This document shows positions 16,151-25,266 of a DNA stretch of 64,000 bases, piece after piece. A program made the translations under genes and the position numbers. The notes below the pieces were generated by a model. That model was not told the origin of the DNA. It saw nothing but the letters and a program-made list of their open reading frames with translations, and did not search any database. This stretch comes from CBDFNN01 sp965250215 (GTDB taxonomy: Bacteria; Bacteroidota; Rhodothermia; Rhodothermales; DATKEJ01), in contig CBDFNN010000004.1 in NCBI GenBank assembly GCA_965250215.1, forward strand, positions 1,860,001 to 1,924,000. Direction: 5' to 3'. Position 1 is the stretch's first letter, and every line of letters starts with the position of its first letter.

Positions 16151-17016
16151 AAGGACCGGATCCAACTACAGTTGAAGCTTGGATTAATCCTGAGTCGCTA
16201 ACGGTTAAGCGAATCGCGGGATTGCGAGAAAGAAGCAATCTGCTTGGTCTCCTGAACTCGGGGCAAAGCACGGATTCTCCATTGCTGCTTACTGGTGGTG
16301 GTCGAACGCAAATCGACTTCGAATTGCTTTTCGATTCAGGATTAGCTGGCCAAGAACTTTCTTTGGATGTTAGAGACCACACCAGCAAGCTCTCGAGTCT
16401 TGCAGAAAACAATTTAGAAGAGCAGGTTCTCGCTAAAGATCGAATGACAAAGGTTCGATTTATCTGGGGAGACACCTGGAATATTCTGGGGGTTATTGCA
16501 GCCGTTTCTGAAAGACTGGACTATTTCGACGAGAGAGGAGTGCCTAGAAGGTCGTGGATGAAATTAAGATTTATCCGAGTAGCTGAGGACACAGAAGTGG
16601 GCGTCCGTGAAAGAAACGATATTCCGAGCAGCGTAGAAGCAATTGAGTCAATGAGCATCGACGAAGCTTCGATGCTGTCGCATGCTATTCCAGATCCTGG
16701 TGAACCCTTCGATATTATCGACGAGATCATAGAAAGTTGGGAAGAAGAGGATGAAATGGAGCTGGACCTAGATGAAGGTTCAGGTGAAGAGATAGCTGAT
16801 GTTTTTGGAATGGGGCAAGAAATTGACACCGGCAAAAAAATTGATGCAAGCAGCAGTGACGCAACGGTCGCTGGACAGCGTCTCGAACACCTCGCACATC
16901 GCTACTACGGTGATCCAGCTAAGTGGCGAACACTCGCGATCATAAACAATGTTGATGATCCCCTCCGGCTAAGAAGAGCAAGTGTTTTGAAAGTCCCTCT
17001 ACGATTTAGTAAGTGA
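16126..17016 (+). CDS. CIS baseplate LysM protein (Afp7 / CIS_tube type)
   Basis: A 296-residue protein. Residues 1-160 fit the CIS_tube N-terminal domain (INPESLTVKR, L-x-x-D-S-G, and a conserved W-G-D-x-W segment). A very acidic linker (about 200-230) leads to a C-terminal LysM motif (GQRLEHLAHRYYGDPAKW, then I-x-N-x-V-D-D-P-L). In Afp/PVC this protein joins tube and baseplate; the LysM may touch peptidoglycan or act structurally. It overlaps the disordered-protein gene by 25 bases and meets the spike gene as TGATG, so the operon is tightly coupled. Confidence 0.9.
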   Translation: MERVAFHIEGPDPTTVEAWINPESLTVKRIAGLRERSNLLGLLNSGQSTDSPLLLTGGGRTQIDFELLFDSGLAGQELSLDVRDHTSKLSSLAENNLEEQVLAKDRMTKVRFIWGDTWNILGVIAAVSERLDYFDERGVPRRSWMKLRFIRVAEDTEVGVRERNDIPSSVEAIESMSIDEASMLSHAIPDPGEPFDIIDEIIESWEEEDEMELDLDEGSGEEIADVFGMGQEIDTGKKIDASSSDATVAGQRLEHLAHRYYGDPAKWRTLAIINNVDDPLRLRRASVLKVPLRFSK

Positions 17017-18533
17017 TGGCTGATACAATAACTCATATTCCGTTCTTGGAAATTGCCTTAGGTGAATCTGCCCTGGGCCTAGATATGATTCAAAAAATAT
17101 CGAGTATCGAAATTGAGTCAAAAATATGTGCGCCCAGCCGCTGCAGAATTGAATTTGATGACATTTTGGTTTCGGAACTCGAGAGCGTAGAAATGCGCCG
17201 AGGAGTCGGAATCTCCGTAAAAGTTCAGACTGATGAAGATGCTCTTTTTGATGGTGAAATCTCTACGACGGAATGGGTCTATTTAACAGGTAAGCGTGCA
17301 AGGTTGATCGTCGAGTCTGAGAACCGTCTTCACCGACTCAAGAAAAATCGTCCATTGCGAAAGCATGAAAATCTTTTTTCCAAGGAGCTCATCGAGCTGA
17401 TTGCTTCAGAAGCAGGTCTCAGTATTGAGCTTTCAGATAACGGAGTTCAGTTGGCCAGTCTTTTCCAGACGGGTGAATCCAACTTTGAAGTTCTCAGAAA
17501 AATAGCCCGCCAAAACGCATGGTATTTTTCCATTTCTGGTTCTGAACTAAATGTGTTCACGGTTCTTGGAAAACAGCAACCGGCTCTAGATCTGAGCCTG
17601 GATGACACTTTGTTGGAGCTGGGAATTAAACAATCTGAAGAGTTCGGAATTGAGGAAATATCTGGGAATGCCTGGTCGGCTTCTACAGGTGGAAGTTTTT
17701 CAAGTACCGTGACCGAGAGTGAAAGAAGTCTCGGTTCATACACTTTCTCTCGCGAATCATTCCATTCATCACCTGCTGCCGAGCATTGCAATGAGTCCGT
17801 TCAATCCGAGGAAGAGCTGGAGGCAATTCTTCAATCTTCATTAGACTTTGCAACAACTAATTCGATTACTGCAGAGGGTGTTGCCGATGGAAACGCGTCG
17901 ATCTCTCCTGGCCGGAAAATCCACTTCTCTGGGATTTCGACGGAATTCCCTAGTGATTTTGTCGTCGCAAACGTCCGCCACGTCTTTTCCAAGGAGTTCG
18001 GTTTTCTCACACATTTCGATACTCAATTTCCTCTTCTTCCAAAAAGAGAAGGTCGTCCCATTGTGACCCAGGGAACCGTAAAAGAGTTGGACCAGGAAAA
18101 CGCAAGGGTAAAAGTATCTCTAGACCTTTTCGGGGATCTAGAAACAGACTCTTTACAAGTTTTGAATCTTGGAGCGGCTCCAGATAAAGGACTGATAATT
18201 TTCCCAGACAAAGATGACAAGGTGCTTTGTCTCTTTTTCGATTCCTGGCTGTCAAATGGAATAGTTCTTGGCGGATTGTATGGACCAGGTCTTCCTTCAG
18301 ATTCAGGAATAGAAGACGGCATAGCAAAGCGATATAGCCTCCTCACCCGTGGTGGAAATAAAATCGTATTTGATGATGCACTCGGTTCTATTTCACTCGT
18401 GGATCAGCGAGGAAGTCAGATAGTTTTTGCCGAGGAGTTGACCACGATTCATTCGAAAGTCGACTTGGTGATTGAGTCCCCAGGGAAAGGTCTGAAACTC
18501 CGAGCTTCTCGGATTGATTTTGAAAAGGCTTAG
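17016..18533 (+). CDS. Spike/hub protein, VgrG / Afp8-like (gp27-gp5)
   Basis: A 505-residue protein from the ATG at 17016, which shares its A with the upstream TGA. Residues 1-330 have the gp27/phage late control D layout, including LIELIASEAGL and QTGESNFEVLRKIARQNAWYF-type segments. Residues about 345-440 form the gp5 OB-fold (PIVTQGTVKELD, V-x-V-S-L-D-L-F-G, then GGLYGPG). The rest is a short beta-helix with GSIS and G-S-Q-I repeats. It forms the trimeric needle at the baseplate centre, capped by the PAAR protein encoded next. No C-terminal enzymatic extension is seen. Confidence 0.9.
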   Translation: MADTITHIPFLEIALGESALGLDMIQKISSIEIESKICAPSRCRIEFDDILVSELESVEMRRGVGISVKVQTDEDALFDGEISTTEWVYLTGKRARLIVESENRLHRLKKNRPLRKHENLFSKELIELIASEAGLSIELSDNGVQLASLFQTGESNFEVLRKIARQNAWYFSISGSELNVFTVLGKQQPALDLSLDDTLLELGIKQSEEFGIEEISGNAWSASTGGSFSSTVTESERSLGSYTFSRESFHSSPAAEHCNESVQSEEELEAILQSSLDFATTNSITAEGVADGNASISPGRKIHFSGISTEFPSDFVVANVRHVFSKEFGFLTHFDTQFPLLPKREGRPIVTQGTVKELDQENARVKVSLDLFGDLETDSLQVLNLGAAPDKGLIIFPDKDDKVLCLFFDSWLSNGIVLGGLYGPGLPSDSGIEDGIAKRYSLLTRGGNKIVFDDALGSISLVDQRGSQIVFAEELTTIHSKVDLVIESPGKGLKLRASRIDFEKA

Positions 18534-18534
18534 T

Positions 18535-18876
18535 ATGTTGATAGTCACCAAAAAAGCGATAATAATTTGTCAACATGTGCCTGGCACAGTTGCAAAGAAA
18601 GCATCCAAGGACTTTGTGCGTATTTCCAATTCTCCAATTTTGAGAGGAGCCGATCCCATTGGCCGTGGAATTAGCAAGTGTTCGAATGTGTCTGCTTCGA
18701 CCAAGCCTTGTACGTCCACCCTTACTGTTCAAAAGGGTCACTCAACTTTGGCTTTTGTTGAGGGTCAGCCCATTTGCATGCAAAATCTGTCTGGTTTAAC
18801 TGATGGTACGCTGCCAGGAACCGTTAAATACAAAGTCGCGAATCCAGGGCAAAATTTCGTCAATTGCGGAATATGA
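18535..18876 (+). CDS. PAAR-like spike tip protein (Afp10-like)
   Basis: A 113-residue protein from the ATG at 18535, one base after the spike stop. Its position between spike and gp25 and its small size fit the PAAR-like tip. It has repeated small-residue turns and Cys (ISKCSNVSASTKPCTS, PICM, NCGI) that could bind a metal. The canonical P-A-A-R motif is not obvious, so I call it PAAR-like by position and composition (PILRGADPIGRGISKC). It overlaps the gp25 gene by ATGA. Confidence 0.65.
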   Translation: MLIVTKKAIIICQHVPGTVAKKASKDFVRISNSPILRGADPIGRGISKCSNVSASTKPCTSTLTVQKGHSTLAFVEGQPICMQNLSGLTDGTLPGTVKYKVANPGQNFVNCGI

Positions 18877-19304
18877 ATTTGCTTAAGAAAAATATCAATA
18901 GTACGTGGAAATTTGTTCATCCTGATGGCACAGAATCTGTCAACTCTGCGGGATTGGTATTTGCAGCTAGTGGAGGAGTGGGTCTGTTATCCGGTCGAGA
19001 TTCGATTAAACAAGCCCTACAAATTCTATTGTCGACGAGACCGGGTGAGCGCGTTATGCGGCCAGAGTATGGATGTGATTTACATCGAATAGTTTTTTTG
19101 CAAAACACTCCGTCAACGGCGGGGCTTGCCAAGCACATCGTTCGCAAAGCCATCGATCGATTTGAGAAGCGAGTCGAGATTGTAGATCTCGCTGTTAATT
19201 CGAGTTCTGAGAGTCCAAATTTACTCGTGATAAATATCAGTTATCGCACGAAGAGCTCGATGGAGGAAGATCAAGTCATTATACATCAAGAATTGAATCA
19301 ATAG
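18873..19304 (+). CDS. Baseplate wedge protein, gp25-like (Afp9)
   Basis: A 143-residue protein from the ATG at 18873, which overlaps the preceding stop as ATGA. The core is the gp25/GPW domain: S-I-K-Q-A-L-Q-I-L-L-S-T-R-P-G-E-R, V-M-R-P-E-Y-G-C-D-L, then the helix ending AIDRFEKRVEIVDLAV. gp25 links sheath to baseplate and starts sheath assembly. The extra N-terminus of about 35 residues is short of landmarks. Confidence 0.9.
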   Translation: MNLLKKNINSTWKFVHPDGTESVNSAGLVFAASGGVGLLSGRDSIKQALQILLSTRPGERVMRPEYGCDLHRIVFLQNTPSTAGLAKHIVRKAIDRFEKRVEIVDLAVNSSSESPNLLVINISYRTKSSMEEDQVIIHQELNQ

Positions 19305-19307
19305 ATC

Positions 19308-21857
19308 ATGTCATTGCCAAGCCCCAACCTAGACGATCGCAACTTCAAGGATTTAATGGCTAGCTCCATGAAGATTCTCGAACGCAAGTCCATTCCGTGG
19401 ACTGATCTGTCGCCATCCGATCCAGGAGTCACGCTTTTGGAGCTGTTTGCTCACTTATCCGAGACCGTCCTATACCGCCTGAACAGAGTTCCTCAGAAAG
19501 CTTATGTGGAATTCCTCAATCTAATTGGCTCTCAGATCAATTCCTCCTCGTCCGCTCTCGTGAAAGTTGAAATTAGTAGGAAGGACGAAATTGAAGGCGA
19601 CATCGAGATTCCACGATCTACCAAAATCATTGCAAAGGATTCAGATGGAAGAGGAGGGGAGGTCGAATTTCTTACTGTACGAAATAGTGTTTTGAAAGCC
19701 GGAGAACAGAGTGTAGAAGTCAGCGCACTTAACTGTAAAGAAGTCAATGGCGAAATTGTTGGAAAAAGCACGGGTCTGGCAGGACAAGTATTCGAACTAA
19801 AAATGGCCCCCGTTATTTCGCCATCAGGAGACGCTTTCGATTTGCTCGTCGCCTCTGAGATTGTAGAAAGTCATGGGCAAGGCCAACGTGGCGAGACAAT
19901 TCTATTCAAAGGTAAAAGCTTCAAAATTTGGAAAGAGGTAGATAGCTTCGCGGGTTACGGACCAACTGATTTGGTCTACGTTTCCGATCGTTTTTCGGGC
20001 AAAGTATCATTTGCTCCAGAAATAAGTGGAACCAGTATCGGCGCATGTCCGGAGCGAGGCGCTCAGTTGATTACTTGGTACCGATATGGAGGTGGCGTCA
20101 AGGGCAACGTCGGGGTTCATAGTCTCAAGGAGATTGAGCTTGAGGGAGTCGAAGTAACTAACCATGAAAGGGCGACCGGTGGTATTGACGAAGAGAGCTT
20201 AGATGAGGCCATGAAGAGAGGACCCTTGGAATTGCACTCGCTGAGAAGGGCCGTCACAGCATCTGACTTCGAAAGTATAGCTATGCACGAATCCCGCATG
20301 ATTGCAAGAGCAAAAGCATATACAAGAGCCGAGCAATGGGCCTTCGCTGAGCCGGGGACAGTTGACGTTATTTTGGTCCCATTTGTTGAGTCAGGATTGA
20401 GGAAGGCAGAACTTCTGACACAGGAATATATGTCGTCTATTGAGACGGAAGAGGTCTTGGAGCGAATAAACAGGGTTTTAGATAGTCGTAAACCGATGGG
20501 CACACAAGTGCAGGTGAGATGGGCGAAATATAAAGCCGTCAGTGTTCGTGCAACATTGCTAATTGGGCAAGAATCTCGAAAAGACGAAGTTGCGGAATCC
20601 GTGCGTCTTCGTCTTCGATCCGCCATTAATCCTCTACCTACAGAGGGCAATAATGAACGAGGATGGGAATATGGTAGCTCCCTACATGCATCATCTGTTT
20701 ATGATATTTGCCTCTCTGATCCCGCAGTAAAGGTTGTTAAAGATGTGGTGCTAAAGGTTGATTACGTACCAGATGTAGATGTGAGTTCTCTGTCCCGTAG
20801 TCGCTTCTATCCCTTTGCACTTTTTTCGTGCTCTGGAAGTGATATATATAGATCGGTTGATGATGGACAAGGTTGGGAAAAAGTGGGTGATTTCGGATCT
20901 CTGCAGGCCCAGGCTGTTCATTGCGATCCAAAGAATGCCGGACATCTCGTTGTGGTGTCCGAATCAAAAGGGAGATCGGGTAAAGTCATTTCTACGCTTT
21001 CATTCTCAGAAGATGATGGAGAGACGTGGTTGAGCTGGTCACCGAAATTCGATTTCGAAATCTATGACTGCTCGTGGCTTGAACGTGGTGGTAATAGATA
21101 TCTCATCATCGCCAGTGCATCAGGCTTGTTCGAGCTTCCCTATCAAATGTCGTCTGTGCCGAATTTGTTATCTGTAGACCCTGACGACCAAAATTTAGGA
21201 TTCTATTCAGTCACCTCTGCCTTCGATTCTGATGGTGTTCAACACTTAGCAGTTGCAGGAAAAGACAGAAAGGGGATCTATCATTCGACCTTGGGTAGCG
21301 AGGGGTTCCAATTTCAAAAGATCGGGCTTGAAGGTTCAGACATTCGAGTCCTAAAAACCCAGAAAGATGGAGCGAGGCGATTTCTCTGGGCAGGAACGGC
21401 AACAGCTGGTAATCAGCCAGGTGATGCTTGTTTTAGAAAAGAAATAAGACGCGGAGGCCAGGATCCAGTAGGCTGGAAACCCTTGAAATCAGGATGGACG
21501 GGCGGAAGTGTTCACGACATCGCATTCATGGGGCGTTACGCTGTGGCTGCTTCCCACAAAGCCGGAGTGCTTATTTTGGATACCGCCAAGCAGCGTCCGA
21601 AGTGGATCGTTCCTCATGTTGGATCTGGTCTTCCAAATAGAACTAGAGAATGGTTTTATCCAATTCGGTCTGTCACTTTAAATAAGGATAGGAATACGAT
21701 TTTTGCCGGAGGAGATCAAGGGGTTTATGCGAGCGCCGACCGAGGACAATCCTACCTCAGTGTGTCTCAGGATAGTTTTACCGAGAAAGTATCTCTACCT
21801 CCTAGTTGGCTTTTCTGTTCAGGGTCTCATGAAATAAACGTCGTTTACGAGCTATGA
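19308..21857 (+). CDS. Baseplate J/gp6-like protein fused to an Asp-box beta-propeller
   Basis: An 849-residue protein. Residues 1-480 are baseplate J-like (Afp11): DLSPSDPGVTLLELFAHLSE and LYRLNRVPQKAYVEFLNLIG at the start, then TGGIDEESLDEA and ASDFESIAM blocks. From about 510 the sequence becomes a BNR/Asp-box propeller: DIYRSVDDGQGWEKVG, FSEDDGETW and GVYASADRGQSY carry S-x-D-x-G-x-x-(W/Y) turns. Known J proteins of CIS are usually 600-1000 residues, with other extensions. A propeller could bind glycans or the host envelope, or dock to membrane proteins. It overlaps the gp7-like gene by ATGA. Confidence 0.85.
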   Translation: MSLPSPNLDDRNFKDLMASSMKILERKSIPWTDLSPSDPGVTLLELFAHLSETVLYRLNRVPQKAYVEFLNLIGSQINSSSSALVKVEISRKDEIEGDIEIPRSTKIIAKDSDGRGGEVEFLTVRNSVLKAGEQSVEVSALNCKEVNGEIVGKSTGLAGQVFELKMAPVISPSGDAFDLLVASEIVESHGQGQRGETILFKGKSFKIWKEVDSFAGYGPTDLVYVSDRFSGKVSFAPEISGTSIGACPERGAQLITWYRYGGGVKGNVGVHSLKEIELEGVEVTNHERATGGIDEESLDEAMKRGPLELHSLRRAVTASDFESIAMHESRMIARAKAYTRAEQWAFAEPGTVDVILVPFVESGLRKAELLTQEYMSSIETEEVLERINRVLDSRKPMGTQVQVRWAKYKAVSVRATLLIGQESRKDEVAESVRLRLRSAINPLPTEGNNERGWEYGSSLHASSVYDICLSDPAVKVVKDVVLKVDYVPDVDVSSLSRSRFYPFALFSCSGSDIYRSVDDGQGWEKVGDFGSLQAQAVHCDPKNAGHLVVVSESKGRSGKVISTLSFSEDDGETWLSWSPKFDFEIYDCSWLERGGNRYLIIASASGLFELPYQMSSVPNLLSVDPDDQNLGFYSVTSAFDSDGVQHLAVAGKDRKGIYHSTLGSEGFQFQKIGLEGSDIRVLKTQKDGARRFLWAGTATAGNQPGDACFRKEIRRGGQDPVGWKPLKSGWTGGSVHDIAFMGRYAVAASHKAGVLILDTAKQRPKWIVPHVGSGLPNRTREWFYPIRSVTLNKDRNTIFAGGDQGVYASADRGQSYLSVSQDSFTEKVSLPPSWLFCSGSHEINVVYEL

Positions 21858-22378
21858 CCAAGAATGAGATATTACAACTATTACCAGATCTTTATAGGAG
21901 GTCTGCGCCCCAGTCTCCACTCATGGATGGACTGCTGGATGTCATGTCCTGGCAACACAGTTCTCTTGAGAAAACGATCGAAAATATCTCGAGCTACTAT
22001 AATCCATTTGCTACCTCAGATAATTTCGTTCCGTTTCTGGCGACCTGGGTGGGCTATGACTATTTAGTGAGGACGGAGGCGAAGGACGGTATAGGATTTG
22101 GCCCGGGAATTGGCCGCCTCAGGCTTTTAATATCAAAATCGGTTTTGCATTCCCAAATTCGCGGCACTCTTAATGGCATGAAGACCGTTTTAGAGACAGC
22201 CACGGGAATAGAACCTTTCGAGGTCAGGGAAAACTTTTCGATCAAAGAAAATCGTATTCGCCCATTCCATATCTCAGTCAAAGGACCGGCAGGTTCAGAT
22301 TCCTTCTCTTGGGAGATAGCCAGGATCATCCAACATGAGAAGCCGGCTTACGTGACAAGCGAGCACGAATTGAGCTAA
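21854..22378 (+). CDS. Baseplate gp7 / tail protein I-like (Afp12)
   Basis: A 174-residue protein, a short version of the family. It opens EILQLLPDLYRRSAP, and residues about 50-75 have FVPFLATWVGYDY, the tail protein I hallmark (x-F-L-x-W-x-G). LLISKSVLHSQIRGTLNGMKTVLETATG follows, matching the R-G-T-x-x-G-L helix. It completes the baseplate wedge with the J protein. It is the last recognisable structural CIS gene; 130 bases follow without a gene. Confidence 0.85.
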   Translation: MTKNEILQLLPDLYRRSAPQSPLMDGLLDVMSWQHSSLEKTIENISSYYNPFATSDNFVPFLATWVGYDYLVRTEAKDGIGFGPGIGRLRLLISKSVLHSQIRGTLNGMKTVLETATGIEPFEVRENFSIKENRIRPFHISVKGPAGSDSFSWEIARIIQHEKPAYVTSEHELS

Positions 22379-22509
22379 GAATTCGACTCGGATCAGACGA
22401 CGTCGAATCTGCTCTGTTCTCTTTTCTAATTCTTTGTCGCGTTAAGGGTAGAGTCAGTTCAATCACCGGACGAAGAAAAGTATCGTTTAATTCCTGCATC
22501 TGGAGTCCA

Positions 22510-22869
22510 ATGATATCTGATTCCCTCAGTTTGGAAACTCATCAAAACAAAGTTGTCATGTCTACAAGAAAAGTTGGAATCTTATCTGGTACAACACAAA
22601 GCGTCCCGGGTTGGGTCGGAGTTGTGCTACTCATATTTGTCGCTCTCGTCGGATTTTTAATGGGCTTTATTCAGAAGTCAGTCGGCGTGATGTCTATTTG
22701 CGTCTGGGCGATGGTGTCAACCATTTTTATTGGAATCGTGGGTAAGGCCTATGGCGGATCGGCTGCAAACGGTCTTGGCCAAATAACAAGTGCAGCTCCA
22801 GGCTGGGCCTACATTTCTGTTCTCGGACTTTATCTAGTGGCAATCGCCTTAGGGTTTATCACAATTTAA
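22510..22869 (+). CDS. Small three-helix membrane protein
   Basis: A 119-residue protein with three membrane helices (about residues 34-55, 57-78 and 95-117) and a glycine-rich loop. Two ATGs are possible: 22510, with GGAG close upstream, and 22558, which drops 16 polar residues. It stands 130 bases after the baseplate genes and 60 before the PASTA gene. I recognise no family. In this setting it could belong to a membrane platform, by inference only. Confidence 0.55.
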   Translation: MISDSLSLETHQNKVVMSTRKVGILSGTTQSVPGWVGVVLLIFVALVGFLMGFIQKSVGVMSICVWAMVSTIFIGIVGKAYGGSAANGLGQITSAAPGWAYISVLGLYLVAIALGFITI

Positions 22870-22932
22870 TCTCTTCATCAGGTCAATGAGGGATTCCATG
22901 TATCCATCATCTTACCTCAACCTATAACCTCG

Positions 22933-23937
22933 ATGTCTGATCAACCATTTGCAATATCCACCTCTAGTTCGATTGTCAAATCGAAATCCGAGGGACGGAC
23001 GACTATTCTCTATTCAGTTACGAACCAGTCCGGAAGATCTATCGAGGGATTGGCGTCTGTTAATGCGGGTAGTATCTCAGATTTGATTCGCCTTCACGAT
23101 GATGATGCGACGGAATATCTTTTTCAAACAGGTGAGACGAGAGACTATCGTCTCCTTATTGACGATGCTTCTAGCATTGATGCAGGTGGCTATCCAGTCC
23201 GATTGGATATGACTGGTACAGAAAATCCAGATGAGCTATATGTAGAAGGACCCACAGTTAGTTTACAAGTTGAGGGGCTAGAGCCTGAAGAATCGAAGGG
23301 TCTTAAATGGTGGGTGATTCTTCTGCTAGTCTTAGGAATAATTGCTGTCATCGGCGGTGGTGCCTGGGCGATTATCGCGCTAACCAACAAGGACAAGCCA
23401 ACAGAAGTGGCCATGGTGCCACAACTCGCAAATCTAGAGATGGATGAGGCTCTAAAACAGCTTCGCGGAATCGGTTTTGTCTCGGATTCGGTTCAATTTG
23501 TTCATAATGCAAATGTACCGGTTTATAGCGTAGTCAACTCTCTCCCTCCAAAGGACGCAGAGGTGGCAATAGACAGCGTGATTATTCTGAGAGTCTCCAA
23601 GGGTCCGTCCATGGTTCGTGTTCCTGATGTCGCAGGATTGAGGCCTTGGGATGCTGGGAAAAAGATTGCTGGCACCGGACTGTGGCCATCGAAAGAGCTG
23701 AACTTCAGTGTTACTTCTGGAGCACGTGGAAAGGTTGTCGCCAGCTCGCCTGGGAAGAATATTAATCTTCCCGGTGGAACGGAGGTCGTATTGAGAGTGA
23801 ATTCCAATGGCTTGACATCTAAAGACACGAAGGCACTCCAGAAGGAATACACCAATTGGTGGAATACGAAATACGGCAGAATCTATAAGATTCTTGAACT
23901 GAGTCCAAAGGTCTATTTCCCCCTAGGAACACAGTAG
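22933..23937 (+). CDS. Beta-domain-TM-PASTA protein
   Basis: A 334-residue protein with no signal peptide. Residues 1-115 are beta-rich (SSIVKSKSEGRTTILYSVTNQSGR-type strands), resembling an Ig-like module in the cytoplasm. A membrane helix lies at about 126-150, followed by two PASTA repeats (about 160-222, MVPQLANLEMDEAL; about 226-293, RVPDVAGLRPWDAG) and a 40-residue tail. The layout parallels the TIR-TM-PASTA protein of the opposite operon, with a beta domain in place of TIR. It likely reads cell-wall state in the periplasm and signals inward, or localises the CIS. Confidence 0.8.
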   Translation: MSDQPFAISTSSSIVKSKSEGRTTILYSVTNQSGRSIEGLASVNAGSISDLIRLHDDDATEYLFQTGETRDYRLLIDDASSIDAGGYPVRLDMTGTENPDELYVEGPTVSLQVEGLEPEESKGLKWWVILLLVLGIIAVIGGGAWAIIALTNKDKPTEVAMVPQLANLEMDEALKQLRGIGFVSDSVQFVHNANVPVYSVVNSLPPKDAEVAIDSVIILRVSKGPSMVRVPDVAGLRPWDAGKKIAGTGLWPSKELNFSVTSGARGKVVASSPGKNINLPGGTEVVLRVNSNGLTSKDTKALQKEYTNWWNTKYGRIYKILELSPKVYFPLGTQ

Positions 23938-23958
23938 ATAATGTAACACGGTGTCAAA

Positions 23959-24483
23959 GTGAAGCCTGGTCTTGCCATAGCGATCCTTGTTCTCTTTGTC
24001 CTTGCATTCATCGCTTTTCTAGTCTTTGGTTTGGCAAAGGAAGATTCTAGATCCCGATCCGATCCTCCCAGTCTCGTCCAGATTCAGGAGTGGTTCAATG
24101 AGAGGACAGCAAGAAAAGATGAGATAGTGGGTCAGTCGCAAGACTGTGTAAATCGATTTGCAAAAACCGAGTTGGAGCTTCCAAAAGGCAAAGTGTGTCG
24201 ATATTCAATTGCTCCAAGCGATAGCAAATATTTTCAAAAGACACGACGAATAGGAGTTACCCTTTTATCGGAGTCTTGTCTTGAGGTCGTCGCAAAGTCG
24301 ACTGGCGCAGATGGACTCCCCACGCTTCTTTCTGGAAATGTGGAAAGGGAGTTTTTGAAGAGAAAAGAGACTAGGAAATTCCTGTTCCAGGAGAATGGTG
24401 GCAGGCTAGAACTTAGTTGCAAGGCTGAATCTCAAGCAGGGAGCTGCTCGAAAGTAGCTTCCTGCAGAATAACACTACCTTAG
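23959..24483 (+). CDS. Membrane-anchored Cys-containing protein, unknown
   Basis: A 174-residue protein from a GTG start. A single N-terminal helix (about 3-26) anchors a periplasmic domain with six cysteines (QDCVNRF, KVCRY, ESCLEV, ELSCKA, GSCSKVASC), suggesting disulphides. No family is recognised. It ends 2 bases before the next ATG, so it is co-translated with the multi-helix protein. Confidence 0.55.
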   Translation: MKPGLAIAILVLFVLAFIAFLVFGLAKEDSRSRSDPPSLVQIQEWFNERTARKDEIVGQSQDCVNRFAKTELELPKGKVCRYSIAPSDSKYFQKTRRIGVTLLSESCLEVVAKSTGADGLPTLLSGNVEREFLKRKETRKFLFQENGGRLELSCKAESQAGSCSKVASCRITLP

Positions 24484-24485
24484 CC

Positions 24486-25259
24486 ATGGAGTTAAAGAAG
24501 CCCCTCTTTATCGTCTCCTTGGTGCTTTGTGCACTCGTCGTTCTTGTCGAGTTGATAGGGCCGAGTTTTATTGAGAGCAAGTCGCCCAGTCTAACTCAAC
24601 TCTGCGCGAGTATCGAAGAGAGTGATATTCGAGAGGACTGCCTCGATGACGACAATCGTTCCGAGATAGAAAAAGCCATGAAAAGCGAGAAGCCGCCAGG
24701 TTACGCAATTCGATATTTGGCGATGGTTGATGGGCCTCTGTTGTTCACGATGCTCATGTTTGGCTTGTCCTTAATCTTGAAAGAGAGAAAGACTGCGAAA
24801 GTTCAAGGACCTACAAGCTGTGTGAGTTCCTGTCTCTTCATTCTCGGTGGACTCGTGCTTCTGTTCATGGTATTTCTCCACTTTCTGTTTATGGTGTCAC
24901 TTCTACTGGCCGTACCTTTTGGGACGATTGCCTATTTCGCGACCTATGCTTTTTTTCCAAAGTCGGTGACTGCGACCATTCTGTCTGTCCTGATGATTTT
25001 GAAGATCGCATTCTGCATTTGCTTGGTTTTGGCGCATACCCGATTTCTCCAAAACAAAGGTCTCGTTCTTCTAATTCTCAGCTCCCTTCTGGCAAATTTT
25101 ATCGTCGCCCTTTTGCATGGAATAGTGCCCTCCTTTTTGGTAAGCATAAGCGACGCTGTAGCAGCAATAATCCTTGCCATAATCGGATTGATATGGGCAC
25201 TTTCGTTTTTTCTAAAGTCGATTGTCCCGAGCCTTAAAGCGCTCAATCTCAAAAAGTAG
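24486..25259 (+). CDS. Polytopic membrane protein, unknown
   Basis: A 257-residue protein. One N-terminal helix (about 7-28) is followed by a 50-residue polar loop with acidic pairs (EESDIREDCLDDDN) and five or six closely packed helices to the C-terminus. It is rich in Leu, Val and Phe, with no transport motif. Its start is 2 bases after the preceding stop. It may form a complex with the small anchored protein before it. Family unknown. Confidence 0.55.
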   Translation: MELKKPLFIVSLVLCALVVLVELIGPSFIESKSPSLTQLCASIEESDIREDCLDDDNRSEIEKAMKSEKPPGYAIRYLAMVDGPLLFTMLMFGLSLILKERKTAKVQGPTSCVSSCLFILGGLVLLFMVFLHFLFMVSLLLAVPFGTIAYFATYAFFPKSVTATILSVLMILKIAFCICLVLAHTRFLQNKGLVLLILSSLLANFIVALLHGIVPSFLVSISDAVAAIILAIIGLIWALSFFLKSIVPSLKALNLKK

Positions 25260-25266
25260 CAATGAA

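Noticed and set aside
20117..20650. 177-codon antisense frame inside the baseplate J gene
   Set aside because: The sense frame has clear homology; the antisense frame is Ser/Arg-rich and looks like a shadow.
11686..22378. Type VI secretion system or prophage
   Set aside because: No TssJ/TssL/TssM, ClpV, Hcp or TssB/TssC pair, and no capsid, terminase, portal, lysis or integrase genes. The sheath, tube, LysM, J and Pvc16-like set fits the Afp/PVC-type CIS.
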